Counted from the stretch's first letter, positions 24,219 to 32,013 are shown. The stretch is DNA of 32,013 nucleotides from Vulcanimicrobiia bacterium (GCA_024281135.1 JAMXLG010000282.1:1-32013), one strand, 5' to 3'. Notes: generated by a model from the sequence alone, not told the origin. Numbers and translations are program-made.

Positions 24219-24674
24219 TTACGGCTTGCTCGCTGCAAGGGCTTCTCCGGCGGTCCAGATCGATGCGCCAAGTAGAACAACGTCTTTGAGGATGAACGGT
24301 CCGAGTGGTGTTGCCATGACGCCCGGAGTTGTGAACAAGAACGACAACGTCGTAAGAAACATGATGACGCAGAATCCGCTTCCGGCGGCCGAAACCTTCG
24401 GCAACCAGGGACGAGTTGCTATAGCAAGTGCTGCGGCGATTTCGAAAACGCCGAAGAAAATCGACGTTCCTTGAACGCCTAGCACGCCGTATAGCCATCC
24501 GAAGAACGGGCTGTGCGAAATCAGCGGTTGAATGCCTTGCGCTTCTCCGGAGGTCCATTTCAAAGCTCCGAACATGAGCAGCAGAAAGACGAGAGCGTAA
24601 CGCGTAAATGCTGGTCCGACCTTGAGTGCGAGGTTTTCGACGGTCACAATCGTTCTCGATGGTGCGGTAGTCAT
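24219..24674 (-). CDS. DUF417 (YkgB/RclC-like) membrane protein
   Basis: The 151-residue protein has about four transmembrane helices. The signature FGALKWTSGEAQGIQPLISHSPFFGWLY matches the DUF417 consensus (KFT-x-EA-x-GIQPL-x-x-SPF). In E. coli the family member RclC belongs to the reactive-chlorine response. The function here is an inference from that. The ATG start has a GAAAGGAT ribosome-binding site. The gene is divergent, across 79 bases, from an ECF sigma factor gene, so it is a natural candidate target of that sigma factor. It ends five bases from the convergent MFS gene. Confidence 0.85.
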   Translation of the reverse strand: MTTAPSRTIVTVENLALKVGPAFTRYALVFLLLMFGALKWTSGEAQGIQPLISHSPFFGWLYGVLGVQGTSIFFGVFEIAAALAIATRPWLPKVSAAGSGFCVIMFLTTLSFLFTTPGVMATPLGPFILKDVVLLGASIWTAGEALAASKP

Positions 24675-24696
24675 CTGCAGATCCTTTCAAAAGCGT

Positions 24697-24702
24697 TTTA
24701 TA
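24697..24702 (-). promoter_or_regulatory. Possible -10 (TATAAA) for the DUF417 gene
   Basis: On the minus strand TATAAA lies 22 bases upstream of the DUF417 ATG, with no good -35 17 bases further up. I could not identify a convincing ECF-type promoter pair in the 79-base divergent gap on either strand. Confidence 0.3.
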
Positions 24703-24753
24703 CACGTCGAGTCTCACGAGCGGGCCTTTCGTTACAGCGTGAAGTGACTAAAT

Positions 24754-25401
24754 ATGCATGGCGACGCGAAGTTAGTAGACGAGCTCCGTGAAGGCCGCGA
24801 GTCCGCGTTTGAGGCACTCGTGGCGCATTATCACGCGTCCATGGTTCGCCTCGCGCGCAGTTTCGTTGCGAGTGATGCGATCGCCGAAGAAGTTGCGCAA
24901 GAGGCGTGGATCGGCGTGCTCAAGGGCATCGCGACCTTCGAAGGTCGTAGCTCACTCAAGCGTTGGATCTTTACGATCGTGATCAACCGCGCGAAGTCGC
25001 GCGGTCTACGCGAAGTGCGCTTCGTTCCGTTTTCATCGCTAGCTGCGCGCGAAGTATCGCAAGCAGAGGCAGCCGTTGATCCCGATCGTTTCCTCGGGCC
25101 CGAGGCGCCTTGGCCGGGACATTGGGCGGCACCACCCCGATCCTGGCGCGAGGATCCTGAAGCGATGATTCTTGCGGGTGAGACCCGTGCACAGCTTGCT
25201 CGTGCTCTCAAAGAGCTGCCGCCCGCGCAACGGGCAGTGGTGACGCTACGCGACGTGGCCGGATTCGATGCTGCCGAAATCTGTAACGAATTGGATATCC
25301 GCGAGACTCATATGCGTGTGCTCCTCCACCGCGGCCGGTCAAAACTCCGGGCGGCGTTGGAGCAGTATCTCAATGGAGAGCCGGCACGGTTCGCTGATTG
25401 A
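24754..25401 (+). CDS. ECF-type RNA polymerase sigma factor
   Basis: The 215-residue sigma-70 family protein has region 2 at about 15-85 (AFEALVAHYHASMVRLA, EEVAQEAWIGVLKGIATFEGRSSLKRWIFTI) and region 4 at about 148-205 (LARALKELPPAQRAVVTLRDV, EICNELDIRETHMRVLLHRGRSKLR). The linker between them is unusually long and rich in Pro/Trp (EAPWPGHWAAPPRSW). Regions 1 and 3 are absent, so it is ECF class. The anti-sigma gene starts on its last stop base (TGATG), typical of paired sigma/anti-sigma operons. Upstream is the divergent DUF417 gene, a likely target. The ATG lacks a strong ribosome-binding site. Confidence 0.93.
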   Translation: MHGDAKLVDELREGRESAFEALVAHYHASMVRLARSFVASDAIAEEVAQEAWIGVLKGIATFEGRSSLKRWIFTIVINRAKSRGLREVRFVPFSSLAAREVSQAEAAVDPDRFLGPEAPWPGHWAAPPRSWREDPEAMILAGETRAQLARALKELPPAQRAVVTLRDVAGFDAAEICNELDIRETHMRVLLHRGRSKLRAALEQYLNGEPARFAD

Positions 25402-25640
25402 TGGATTGTAACGAACTCGTCGAAGTTATCACCGACTATATCGAGGGCAGGCTTGCGCCGGAAGATCGCCGTCGCTTCGATACGCACTTGCTCGAGTGTC
25501 CGTATTGCGTCGCGTATGTGGAGCAAATGCGCGACACGATCGCTGCTCTTGGTTCTGTGGATGTGAACGCGATCGAACCGTCGGATCGTGTGAAGCTCGT
25601 CGAGTTGTTTCGCGATTGGAAGGAAACCGGACAGCGATGA
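25401..25640 (+). CDS. Small soluble zinc-finger anti-sigma factor (zf-HC2)
   Basis: The 79-residue protein carries the ZAS zinc motif: C3 near the N terminus, then H29-x3-C33-x2-C36 (HLLECPYC), the layout of redox-responsive anti-sigma factors such as RsrA/ChrR. There is no transmembrane segment, so it is cytoplasmic. It presumably binds the ECF factor encoded just upstream and may release it on thiol oxidation or zinc loss, which is an inference. I prefer ATG 25401 over the TTG one codon earlier. Its stop overlaps the GNAT gene by four bases (ATGA). Confidence 0.88.
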   Translation: MDCNELVEVITDYIEGRLAPEDRRRFDTHLLECPYCVAYVEQMRDTIAALGSVDVNAIEPSDRVKLVELFRDWKETGQR

Positions 25641-26116
25641 TCACCATTCGGCGCGCGGTTGACGATGACGCTCAAGCGATCGGCACGGTGTTTGACGCTG
25701 CCGTTTGCGAAGGGTGGAAGTATTTCGGGGAACTTGCTGCTCGGCCGCTGTTCCCGCCGGAAGAGTGGGATGAGCTTGTGGAGGATCACGAACCCCCGAA
25801 CGCGTTGCTCGTTGCAGTTACCGAAGAAAATAGTGTTGTGGGTTTCACCGCGGTTCACCCTCGCGAAGGTGAAATGTATTTGTTGTTCGTTCATCCGGAG
25901 TACGGCGGCCTCGGCGTGGGCCGCGCGTTGTTGACCGCGGCGCACGAAGTGCTGCGAGCCGCAGGTTGTCGTGAATCATTTCTTTACACTGACGAACAAA
26001 ACGTAAGGGCTCTTGCCGTCTATGAGGCCGCGGGATACCGCCGTGATGGCACAGTCCGGGAATCTGATTTCCGCGGCTTTCATTTGCGTGAGCCGCGCCT
26101 CGTGAAGGCTCTATAA
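25637..26116 (+). CDS. GNAT-family N-acetyltransferase
   Basis: The 159-residue protein is a complete single-domain GNAT enzyme. It starts MITIRRAVDDDAQAIG, has LLFVHPEYGGLGVGRALL (acetyl-CoA loop, Q/RxxGxG/A-like GGLGVG), and NVRALAVYEAAGYRRDG near the C terminus, a standard GNAT beta-5/alpha-4 element. The substrate is unknown. The ATG at 25637 overlaps the anti-sigma stop by four bases, so it belongs to the sigma operon. The frame is open to 25496, but that extension runs inside the anti-sigma gene and is not family-like. It ends six bases before the convergent small membrane protein gene. Confidence 0.88.
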   Translation: MITIRRAVDDDAQAIGTVFDAAVCEGWKYFGELAARPLFPPEEWDELVEDHEPPNALLVAVTEENSVVGFTAVHPREGEMYLLFVHPEYGGLGVGRALLTAAHEVLRAAGCRESFLYTDEQNVRALAVYEAAGYRRDGTVRESDFRGFHLREPRLVKAL

Positions 26117-26121
26117 ACGAC

Positions 26122-26367
26122 CTAGCGGCGCGCGCGGTCGCGTAACGTACCGATCAGATAGACCACAGCGCCGACGACCAAGGCGACGGATCCGGCGTAT
26201 GTAACAGGCGTTTCGTGTGCTTGTAAGCGTGCAATTCCCGCGACGATGGCGCCGACGCCGAAGAGCGCACCGCCGGCTCGCGTCACTAGTGAGCTTCGCG
26301 ATGGGAATGCGACGGCAAGGATCATCAACAAGCCGCCCACGACATAGGTCCACGCGATCACATTCAT
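26122..26367 (-). CDS. Small three-helix membrane protein, unknown function
   Basis: From the ATG at 26367 the protein is 81 aa with about three hydrophobic helices (residues 3-21, 33-50 and 55-73) and a very basic C terminus (LRDRARR). I do not recognise a family. An upstream extension of the frame to 26454 lies inside the monooxygenase gene and looks non-coding. The ATG overlaps the TGA of the flavin monooxygenase by four bases, so the two are one operon. It may be a membrane companion of the enzyme or unrelated. Confidence 0.65.
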   Translation of the reverse strand: MNVIAWTYVVGGLLMILAVAFPSRSSLVTRAGGALFGVGAIVAGIARLQAHETPVTYAGSVALVVGAVVYLIGTLRDRARR

Positions 26368-27848
26368 TGTAGTCCCATTGTCCCGCAGAAAGCGTTGTTC
26401 CACGCTGCTTCGATTCGGCCGCGAGTCGGCTTCGTTACAACCGATGCAACGCACCCGTCGGGGCGCACGATTAGGGCTACGGGCGGTTTCACGTGCCAGC
26501 GTTTCGGTGGTGTGCGGACGACGATGTGTGGAAGGTCGAGCTTAAAATCACCAACGACGATAAGCAACGGGTTGCCGCAGCGAATCTCATTGATTCGCCG
26601 GCCGTCTTCAAGACGCAAGTCGTCGATTCGTCGGCCCGCGAGCGGGTGCGCGGCGTCGATAATTGGAGACTTGGTGTACCGGCCACCGAGCATACCGACT
26701 GCGCGGCACGTCTTCCGTTGCATTCCGCGTCCGCGAACCGCGCGCGAAACTGCGCGCACGGCGAGCTGTTTCGCTCGCATCGGAAAACCGATGCCGACAC
26801 GAGTAAGGCGATCCGTGTATCGCTCAACTGTGTCCGTCACCATCTCGCGCCGCTCGACGTCGAACGTCTCGAAGAGGCGGTCGCCGTCACCGGTGCCTCG
26901 CGACGCGTAGGCGATTTTCCAAGCGAGATTTGCGGCGTCTTGGATGCCTGCGTTCATCCCCTGGCCGCCGGCGGGACTGTTGAGATGCGCGGCGTCTCCC
27001 GCGAGCGCAACTCGGCCGACGATAAAGCGCTGCGCGTGGCGTTTATGGATCTTGAAGACGCTACTCCAGAGCGTTTTTGACTCGTGCGTACCAAAGAGGT
27101 CTGCGACACGTTTGCGGTGCGCGTCCTCGGCGAGAATCGCTTCGTCGTTGTCGTCGCTGTCGACGGCAGCGATCACACGCCATGTGCGCTCGGCAAATCG
27201 AAATGCGGCGCGAACGTCCGGCTTGTCGAGACGGGCGCGAACGAAAACGCCTGGATCCACATCTGCGTCGAGTAGCTCGTCGCTCAAGACGACTTTTGTG
27301 TCGTAAGTCGTTCCTTCCAGCGAAAGGCCGATGAGATTGCGCACGACTCCGTGCGCGCCGTCGCACCCTGCAACGTAGGCTCCACGAACCGTGTGCTCCG
27401 ACGAACCATCGGTAAACATGACGTCGATGAATTGTGAGTCTTGTCGCAGGTCGGTCACGGAAACGCCGGTGCGTAGCTCGCATAGCTCATTTGCGCGCAC
27501 GAGTTCGCGTAACACCGCTTCGGTCTCGTTTTGCGGAATGATGAAGGCGCCGGGATTGGCAACAACATCGTCGATGACGTTCCAGTGGAGGTCGAGCAGC
27601 GTGTTCTCGTTTCGCGCGTTGATGACGACGAGTTCGTCGATGAAGCGCGAGCGCGCACGGACGGCGTCGTAGATGCCCCAGTCCCGGAAGATCTCTTGGG
27701 TGCGCGGCCAGATGACAACGGCGCGCGATTCCGGAGCAGGCTCGGCGTTGCGCTCGAGGACGATCGAACGCACGCCATAGCGCGCCAAACCAAGCGCCAG
27801 TGAGAGGCCAACAGGGCCTCCGCCGACGATGATTACCGTGGCGTCCAC
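26364..27848 (-). CDS. FAD-dependent aromatic-type monooxygenase (class A flavoprotein)
   Basis: The 494-residue protein of the PHBH/MhpA type has the N-terminal Rossmann motif VIIVGGGPVGLSLA (5-18), VLERN for ribose binding, the DG motif GCDGAHGVVR (161-170) and the GD motif LAGDAAHLNSPAGGQGMNAG (282-301). It ends in a thioredoxin-like C-terminal domain with HPLAGRRIDDLRL and VRPDGCVASVV, as in phenol-type hydroxylases. The substrate is unknown. No aromatic ring-cleavage genes are near. The GTG start at 27848 is 18 bases from the divergent bioA start, so their promoters must lie within each other's 5' coding regions. Confidence 0.9.
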   Translation of the reverse strand: MDATVIIVGGGPVGLSLALGLARYGVRSIVLERNAEPAPESRAVVIWPRTQEIFRDWGIYDAVRARSRFIDELVVINARNENTLLDLHWNVIDDVVANPGAFIIPQNETEAVLRELVRANELCELRTGVSVTDLRQDSQFIDVMFTDGSSEHTVRGAYVAGCDGAHGVVRNLIGLSLEGTTYDTKVVLSDELLDADVDPGVFVRARLDKPDVRAAFRFAERTWRVIAAVDSDDNDEAILAEDAHRKRVADLFGTHESKTLWSSVFKIHKRHAQRFIVGRVALAGDAAHLNSPAGGQGMNAGIQDAANLAWKIAYASRGTGDGDRLFETFDVERREMVTDTVERYTDRLTRVGIGFPMRAKQLAVRAVSRAVRGRGMQRKTCRAVGMLGGRYTKSPIIDAAHPLAGRRIDDLRLEDGRRINEIRCGNPLLIVVGDFKLDLPHIVVRTPPKRWHVKPPVALIVRPDGCVASVVTKPTRGRIEAAWNNAFCGTMGLQ

Positions 27849-27866
27849 GCGAAGGTCGATTCACTC

Positions 27867-29054
27867 ATGGTAGAAGTCCGGTCCCGCCTCTGGCTTCCGT
27901 TCACCCAGATGCAGTCCTTCGATGCGTCGCTACGTACCTTCATCCGCGGCGAGGGAGCTACACTCGTCGACGCGCGAGGAAGGCGCGTCTACGATGCTGT
28001 TAGCTCCATTTGGACCATCGTGCACGGTCATTGTCACCCCGCGATCGTGAGCGCCATTGCGAAGCAGGCGGCGACGCTCGATCATGCGACTACGCTCGGA
28101 GCGACGAACCCAATCGCGGAACGGCTCGCGTCGCGACTTTGCGAACTGACGAAGATGGACTACGCCTTCTTCGCTAGCGACGGTGCAAGCGCGATCGAAG
28201 CGGCGCTGAAGATGGCGGTACAGTACTGGCAGCATGCCGGTGAGGCGCAACGCACGCGCTTCGTACGGCTCGTCGACGCGTATCATGGCGATACGGCCGG
28301 AGCGATGAGCGTTTCCGACATAGCTGTATTCAAGTCGCGTTTCGGCACACTTACCTTCGAAGCGCTTCCGTACAGCGATGCGTCCGTGCTCGACCGCGAT
28401 GACATCGCCGCCATTATCGTCGAGCCGCTCGTTCAGGCAGCCGCGGGCATGCGGATCGTACCACGTGAACGTTACCAATCGTTGCACAACATCCGGCCGT
28501 TACTGATCGTCGATGAAATTGCAACCGGATTTGGCCGAACGGGGACCATGTTCGCGTTCGAACAGCTCGATTTGTCGCCCGATCTCATCTGCGTCGGAAA
28601 AGGAATCACCGGTGGTACGCTAGCACTTTCGGCGACGCTCGCGCGTTCGCGCATCTACGATGCGTTTCTCGCGGAGCTGGATGCAGCAAAGCAGTTCTTC
28701 CACGGGCACTCATACGCCGGAAATCCTATTGCTTGCGCGGCGGCACTTGCATCGCTCGACCTTTTCGAACGCGAGGCAACGCTGGAAAACGTTCGTCGCA
28801 TTGAGGAGACCATGAGCGAACGTCTCGGACCTCTCGCGGCAGACGAATCGGTGGTACAGACGCGGCAAGCGGGAGCGATGGTCGGCATCGACGTACGCGA
28901 CAATCACGAGGGCCGTCGCATCGCCGGCGCGCTGTACGAACACGGACATTTCACTCGGCCGATCGGCCCGACGGTGCAATTCGTACCGCCGCTCTCATCG
29001 ACTGTCGCAGAAGTGCACGCGTTCTTCGATGCGTTCGAGGATGTAGTTTCGTGA
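27867..29054 (+). CDS. bioA: Adenosylmethionine-8-amino-7-oxononanoate aminotransferase
   Basis: BioA is a fold-type I PLP aminotransferase making 7,8-diaminopelargonate. The protein is 395 aa, somewhat shorter than the 420-450 common in the family. It opens with LWLPFTQMQSF, has SSIWTIVHGHCHP, FASDGASAIEAALKMA, YHGDTAGAMSVS, the PLP aspartate in LLIVDEIATGFGRTG (D216) and the PLP lysine K245 in CVGKGITGG. The opening LWLPFTQM and the operon context favour BioA over other omega-aminotransferases. The amino donor (SAM or lysine) cannot be told. bioF starts four bases before its end. No BirA-type operator is visible in the 18-base gap to the divergent gene. Confidence 0.95.
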   Translation: MVEVRSRLWLPFTQMQSFDASLRTFIRGEGATLVDARGRRVYDAVSSIWTIVHGHCHPAIVSAIAKQAATLDHATTLGATNPIAERLASRLCELTKMDYAFFASDGASAIEAALKMAVQYWQHAGEAQRTRFVRLVDAYHGDTAGAMSVSDIAVFKSRFGTLTFEALPYSDASVLDRDDIAAIIVEPLVQAAAGMRIVPRERYQSLHNIRPLLIVDEIATGFGRTGTMFAFEQLDLSPDLICVGKGITGGTLALSATLARSRIYDAFLAELDAAKQFFHGHSYAGNPIACAAALASLDLFEREATLENVRRIEETMSERLGPLAADESVVQTRQAGAMVGIDVRDNHEGRRIAGALYEHGHFTRPIGPTVQFVPPLSSTVAEVHAFFDAFEDVVS

Positions 29055-30151
29055 GCTATGTAGCACGCGCGGATGCGGCGCTCGAAAAGATTCGAGTGGC
29101 CGGGCGATACCGTGAGTTGCCGACGCATCAGTTAAGCGGTGTCATCGACTTTTCATCAAACGATTATCTCGCGCTCTCCACGAATCCGCAGGTTCTTCAA
29201 GCGTTGCGCCATGCTACACGAGTCGGCTCGGGTGGTTCGCGTCTGCTCGGCGGGCGTCACCGCGAGTACTCGCTCCTAGAAGAGGAGCTCGCGGCGTGGC
29301 TCGGGCGCGAGCGCGCGTTGTTTTTTTCGTCCGGATATCATGCGGCGCTCGGCGTAATTCCCGTCCTCGCGCGCATGGTGAAGACGGTGTATTCCGATTC
29401 GCTCAACCACGCTTCGCTGATCGACGGCATTCGAATGAGCCGCGCCGATCGTGCGATTTATCCGCACGGCACGCCGCCGCCGTGCGATGAACGCAAGGGT
29501 CCCTCGCTCATCATCACCGAGTCGATCTTCAGCATGGATGGTGATGCGGTTGACCTCGATGCGATCGTGCGCGAACTCGGTGACGACGATATCTTGCTCG
29601 TCGACGATGCGCATGCGCTAGGCGTTACCGGCGCCGGCGGCATAGGCTTGGCCGGAGCAATTGACGACCGCCGTGTCATCGTGCTTGGCACGCTCTCGAA
29701 GGCCTTCGGTGCGCATGGCGGTTTCGTCGCCGGTCCTGCGGCCGCCATCGAGCTGCTCGTAAATGAGGCGCGAACCTTTATTTTCGATTCGGCGCTTCCG
29801 CCTGCGATTGCATTGGCTGCTCGCGTCGCGCTCGTGCAGATTCGCAACAGTGACGCTGCGCGCAGGCAGCTCCATGAAAATGCCGCTCGCGCTCGCCTCG
29901 GGCTTTCGTCACTTGGACTGCCGGTGATCGATGCTCCGTCGCCGATTGTTCCGGTCGTCCTCGGCAGCGAGTCGCGCGCGATGCGCACCTCAGCTGCACT
30001 ATTGGAGCAGAAGCTCTACGTGCCGGCAATCCGCCCGCCCACAGTTCCACCCGGAAGCTCGCGCTTGCGGGTATCGCTTCGGTCGGATCACATCAACGAG
30101 CAGATCGATTTGTTGATCGAGGGAATTCGCAAATGCATCGATACTTTGTAA
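29051..30151 (+). CDS. bioF: 8-amino-7-oxononanoate synthase
   Basis: BioF is a PLP alpha-oxoamine synthase that condenses a pimeloyl thioester with alanine. The protein is 366 aa. It shows IDFSSNDYLALSTNPQVLQ, GSGGSRLLGGRHREYSLLEEEL, FFSSGYHAALG, the PLP-binding DSLNHAS, LLVDDAHALGVTGAGGIG, and the Schiff-base lysine K217 in LGTLSKAFGAHGGF. The GTG start overlaps bioA by four bases (GTGA), and the 3' end overlaps bioD by 19 bases. KBL/ALAS-type relatives share the fold, but the flanking bioA and bioD settle the call. Confidence 0.95.
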   Translation: MSYVARADAALEKIRVAGRYRELPTHQLSGVIDFSSNDYLALSTNPQVLQALRHATRVGSGGSRLLGGRHREYSLLEEELAAWLGRERALFFSSGYHAALGVIPVLARMVKTVYSDSLNHASLIDGIRMSRADRAIYPHGTPPPCDERKGPSLIITESIFSMDGDAVDLDAIVRELGDDDILLVDDAHALGVTGAGGIGLAGAIDDRRVIVLGTLSKAFGAHGGFVAGPAAAIELLVNEARTFIFDSALPPAIALAARVALVQIRNSDAARRQLHENAARARLGLSSLGLPVIDAPSPIVPVVLGSESRAMRTSAALLEQKLYVPAIRPPTVPPGSSRLRVSLRSDHINEQIDLLIEGIRKCIDTL

Positions 30152-30780
30152 CCGGCACCGACACTGACGTCGGGAAGACGCGCGTAACCGCGTCACTTGC
30201 GCTCGCCATGAAAAATGCGGGCCTCGCGCCCACGATCGTGAAGTTCGTGCAAACCGGACTCCCGCGCGGAGTGCCGGGGGATGCGGTGCGCGCGGGAAAA
30301 CTCGCAGGTGTCCGATTTGTCGAACTCGCCCGCTTCGAAAAACCGGCCGATCCGTGGTCGGCAGCGCTTGCGGCCGGTAGTCCTGAAGTGCACGCGCGCG
30401 AATTGCTCGACGCCGTCGCTCATATCAAAGACGGTTTGGTTGGCGAGGGCGCCGGCGGCTTGATGGTGCCGCTCAACGCGCGCGAACACTTCGGCAACCT
30501 TGCGGCGCTCGGCAATCTCAAAACCATCATCGTCGTCGGCTTGCGAATCGGCTGCTTGAACCATGCGCTCTTGACGATCAATAAGGCACAGCAGGGAGGC
30601 CTTCCACTTGCCGGTGCGGTGCTCGTTGAACGGTGGGGACCGACCGAGCAGCACTACCGCGACGACGTCACGCGTTCGTTGCAGGGAAAGATCGACGTTC
30701 TCGGCATTCTGCCGTACAGCGAAGACGAAGCGGCCTCGGTGAAGGAAGGCGCGCGTATCTTCAACGTCTTATTTGCTTAG
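30133..30780 (+). CDS. bioD: Dethiobiotin synthetase
   Basis: BioD is the ATP-dependent ureido-ring-forming ligase. The protein (215 aa, normal) has the P-loop VTGTDTDVGKTRV (6-18, K15), a following FVQTGLP substrate segment and VGEGAGGLMVPLN with the conserved EGAGG, plus late IDVLGILPYSE. It starts with ATG inside the last 19 bases of bioF. bioB follows 15 bases after the stop. ATP and Mg binding residues are intact, so I see no sign of decay. Confidence 0.95.
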   Translation: MHRYFVTGTDTDVGKTRVTASLALAMKNAGLAPTIVKFVQTGLPRGVPGDAVRAGKLAGVRFVELARFEKPADPWSAALAAGSPEVHARELLDAVAHIKDGLVGEGAGGLMVPLNAREHFGNLAALGNLKTIIVVGLRIGCLNHALLTINKAQQGGLPLAGAVLVERWGPTEQHYRDDVTRSLQGKIDVLGILPYSEDEAASVKEGARIFNVLFA

Positions 30781-30795
30781 TCACGAGGAACACCG

Positions 30796-31779
30796 TTGCC
30801 CCACTCGACCATCGAAGCCGGACGTTATCAGCTTCTGGAACGCGGCCTTCCCGCCGACCGTCAACTTTTGACCGCAATTGCGGCACTTCCGGAACCGGAC
30901 GTGCCCGATTTGTTGAAGCTCGCCGATGAAGTTCGCGAGCAGCATTGCGGCAATGCGATCGCCGTTGAAGTGCTTTACAACGCGAAGCGCGGCGGTTGTT
31001 CCGAAGATTGCCATTTCTGCTCGCAAAGTGCGCGATTTGCGTCCGACGTTGAGGCGGAAACGACGTCGAGCGTCGAGGGATTCATTGAAGCTGCGCGCGA
31101 TGCGTACAAGCGCGGTGCGGCGGAGTTCTGTGTCGTCGTTGCCGTTCGCGGTCCATCGACGAGGCTGCTGGAACGAGTGTGTGAAGCGGTACGCTTGATC
31201 AAGGCTGAACTGCCGCTGAAGGTTGCCGTCTCGCTCGGCATTCTGCGCGAAGATCAAGTGCTTCGTTTGGTCGAAGCCGGCGTCGATAAAGTGAACCACA
31301 ACCTCGAGACGTCGCGCCGCTACTTTCCCTCGGTTTGCACGACGCACACGTTCGACGAACGCATGGAAACGCTGCAGCTCGTTCGCAAGCACGAACTGGA
31401 AGTATGCTGCGGCGGCATCATCGGCATGGGGGAGACGATCGAGGATCGCATCGATTTCTTGTGCACGCTGCAGACGCTCACGCCCGAAGAGGTTCCCATT
31501 AACTTTCTTAATCCGCGGCCGGGAACGCCGTTTGCGGACCGCTCGCTCGTCGAGCCCGTTGAAGCACTACGTTTTGTTGCAATGGCGCGTCTTGCGTTGC
31601 CGCGCGCGCTCGTGCGCTTTGCCGGAGGCCGTGAAATCACGCTTCAAGGGCTTCAGGATTTGGGCATGCGCAGTGGCGCAAGCGGCATCGTGCTTGGAAA
31701 CTACTTGACGACCGGCGGCCGTGGAGACGAAGATGACTTCGCGATGCTGGATCGACTCGGTTTCGAAGTAATGGCGTAG
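30796..31779 (+). CDS. bioB: Biotin synthase
   Basis: BioB is a radical-SAM enzyme inserting sulfur into dethiobiotin. The protein is 327 aa. The radical-SAM cluster motif C68-x3-C72-x2-C75 lies in RGGCSEDCHFCSQSAR. Also conserved are AVEVLYNAKRGG, VNHNLETSRRYFPSVCTTHTFDER, CCGGIIGMGET and INFLNPRPGTPF, with the late YLTTGGR segment. The TTG start at 30796 has a GAGGAA ribosome-binding site. It completes a bioA-F-D-B order. No gene for making the pimeloyl precursor (bioC, bioH, bioW or bioI) is in the window. Confidence 0.97.
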   Translation: MPHSTIEAGRYQLLERGLPADRQLLTAIAALPEPDVPDLLKLADEVREQHCGNAIAVEVLYNAKRGGCSEDCHFCSQSARFASDVEAETTSSVEGFIEAARDAYKRGAAEFCVVVAVRGPSTRLLERVCEAVRLIKAELPLKVAVSLGILREDQVLRLVEAGVDKVNHNLETSRRYFPSVCTTHTFDERMETLQLVRKHELEVCCGGIIGMGETIEDRIDFLCTLQTLTPEEVPINFLNPRPGTPFADRSLVEPVEALRFVAMARLALPRALVRFAGGREITLQGLQDLGMRSGASGIVLGNYLTTGGRGDEDDFAMLDRLGFEVMA

Positions 31780-31783
31780 CTGC

Positions 31784-32013
31784 GTGGCCGCCGAACCCAA
31801 ACCCGATCGCGTGCCGCTCGATCAGACGCGGACGCCGTATTTTCAAGCCCTGCTCGACTACGTCGATTCGGGCGTGCAGCCGTTTCACACACCCGGCCAC
31901 ATGCAAGGCCAGGGCAGCGATCGCGCCTTCCGCGAGTTCGTCGGCGACAACATCCTCGCGATCGATCTTACGCCGATGCCGGGCATCGATGATTTGCTTC
32001 AGCCGACGGAGTC
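31784..32013 (+). CDS. Orn/Lys/Arg decarboxylase, N-terminal fragment (3' end outside window)
   Basis: The frame opens with GTG at 31784, four bases after bioB, and runs off the right edge, giving 76 codons. The segment TPYFQALLDYVDSGVQPFHTPGHMQGQG, given here only by its key parts PFHTPGH and QGQG, and the later LAIDLTPMPGIDDLLQPT match the start of PLP-dependent fold-type I Orn/Lys/Arg decarboxylases (SpeA/CadA-like). Which amino acid is used cannot be told from this part. Its closeness to bioB suggests read-through from the bio operon. The GTG has no clear ribosome-binding site, so the start is tentative. Confidence 0.85.
   Translation, partial: MAAEPKPDRVPLDQTRTPYFQALLDYVDSGVQPFHTPGHMQGQGSDRAFREFVGDNILAIDLTPMPGIDDLLQPTE

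Noticed and set aside
27849..27866. A BirA or BioR operator in front of bioA
   Set aside because: The 18-base gap contains no TTGTAAAC-like or TTATCTATAA-like inverted repeat.
1..32013. CRISPR arrays, insertion sequences, prophage genes, tRNA or rRNA genes
   Set aside because: I saw no regularly spaced repeats, transposase or phage proteins, or tRNA-like cloverleaf on either strand. Coding density leaves little room for them.

Overview
The window is a dense, GC-rich bacterial chromosome segment. Genes abut or overlap by a few bases, GTG and TTG starts are common, and no gap between genes exceeds about 125 bases. I see no tRNA, rRNA, CRISPR array, insertion sequence or prophage. The gene mix (split glycine decarboxylase, PdxST-type vitamin B6 synthesis, MEP-pathway ispE, ScpAB, bacterial topoisomerase IB, an Fe-S PD-(D/E)XK nuclease with a separate UvrD-like helicase) fits a free-living, probably aerobic, uncultured soil-type bacterium. 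Candidatus Eremiobacterota (WPS-2) or a similar deep-branching phylum is my low-confidence guess. It is an inference from style and content, not from a search.

Left part (1-13610), largely genome maintenance. The 3' part of gcvPA and then gcvPB encode the two halves of the glycine decarboxylase P-protein. Translationally coupled to them is an Fe-S helix-hairpin-helix DNA glycosylase. On the minus strand lie a topoisomerase IB and a small four-helix membrane protein. A plus-strand run follows: Nudix hydrolase, scpA, scpB, a methyltransferase, nfo (endonuclease IV) and dinB (polymerase IV). Converging on dinB is a minus-strand operon of PD-(D/E)XK nuclease, UvrD-family helicase and GNAT protein, each junction overlapping by four bases (GTGA).

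Middle part (13611-22993), cofactor and sugar genes. An apparently leaderless ubiX faces a minus-strand pair of ispE and a MobA-like nucleotidyltransferase. Divergent from ispE, across an 18-base perfect palindrome, is an operon of a large six-hairpin glycosidase/phosphorylase, a GalT-family protein and a proline-rich membrane-anchored protein. Then come pdxS, pdxT and a small DUF1844-like protein ending in a terminator whose loop holds the stop codon, an HNH endonuclease ending in a similar hairpin, and a diverged cyclophilin.

Right part (22994-32013), transport, stress and biotin. It holds a NarK-like MFS transporter with an extended -10 promoter, a DUF417 membrane protein divergent from an ECF sigma factor with its zinc-finger anti-sigma factor and a GNAT enzyme, and a flavin monooxygenase with a small membrane protein. 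Divergent from the monooxygenase is the biotin operon bioA-bioF-bioD-bioB, followed by the start of an Orn/Lys/Arg decarboxylase cut by the window end.

The most unusual items are the split AddAB-like helicase/nuclease, the glycosidase-GalT-anchor operon with its palindrome, the two stop-codon-in-loop hairpins, and a glycosylase lacking the endonuclease III lysine. I found no single system that I can call new with confidence.
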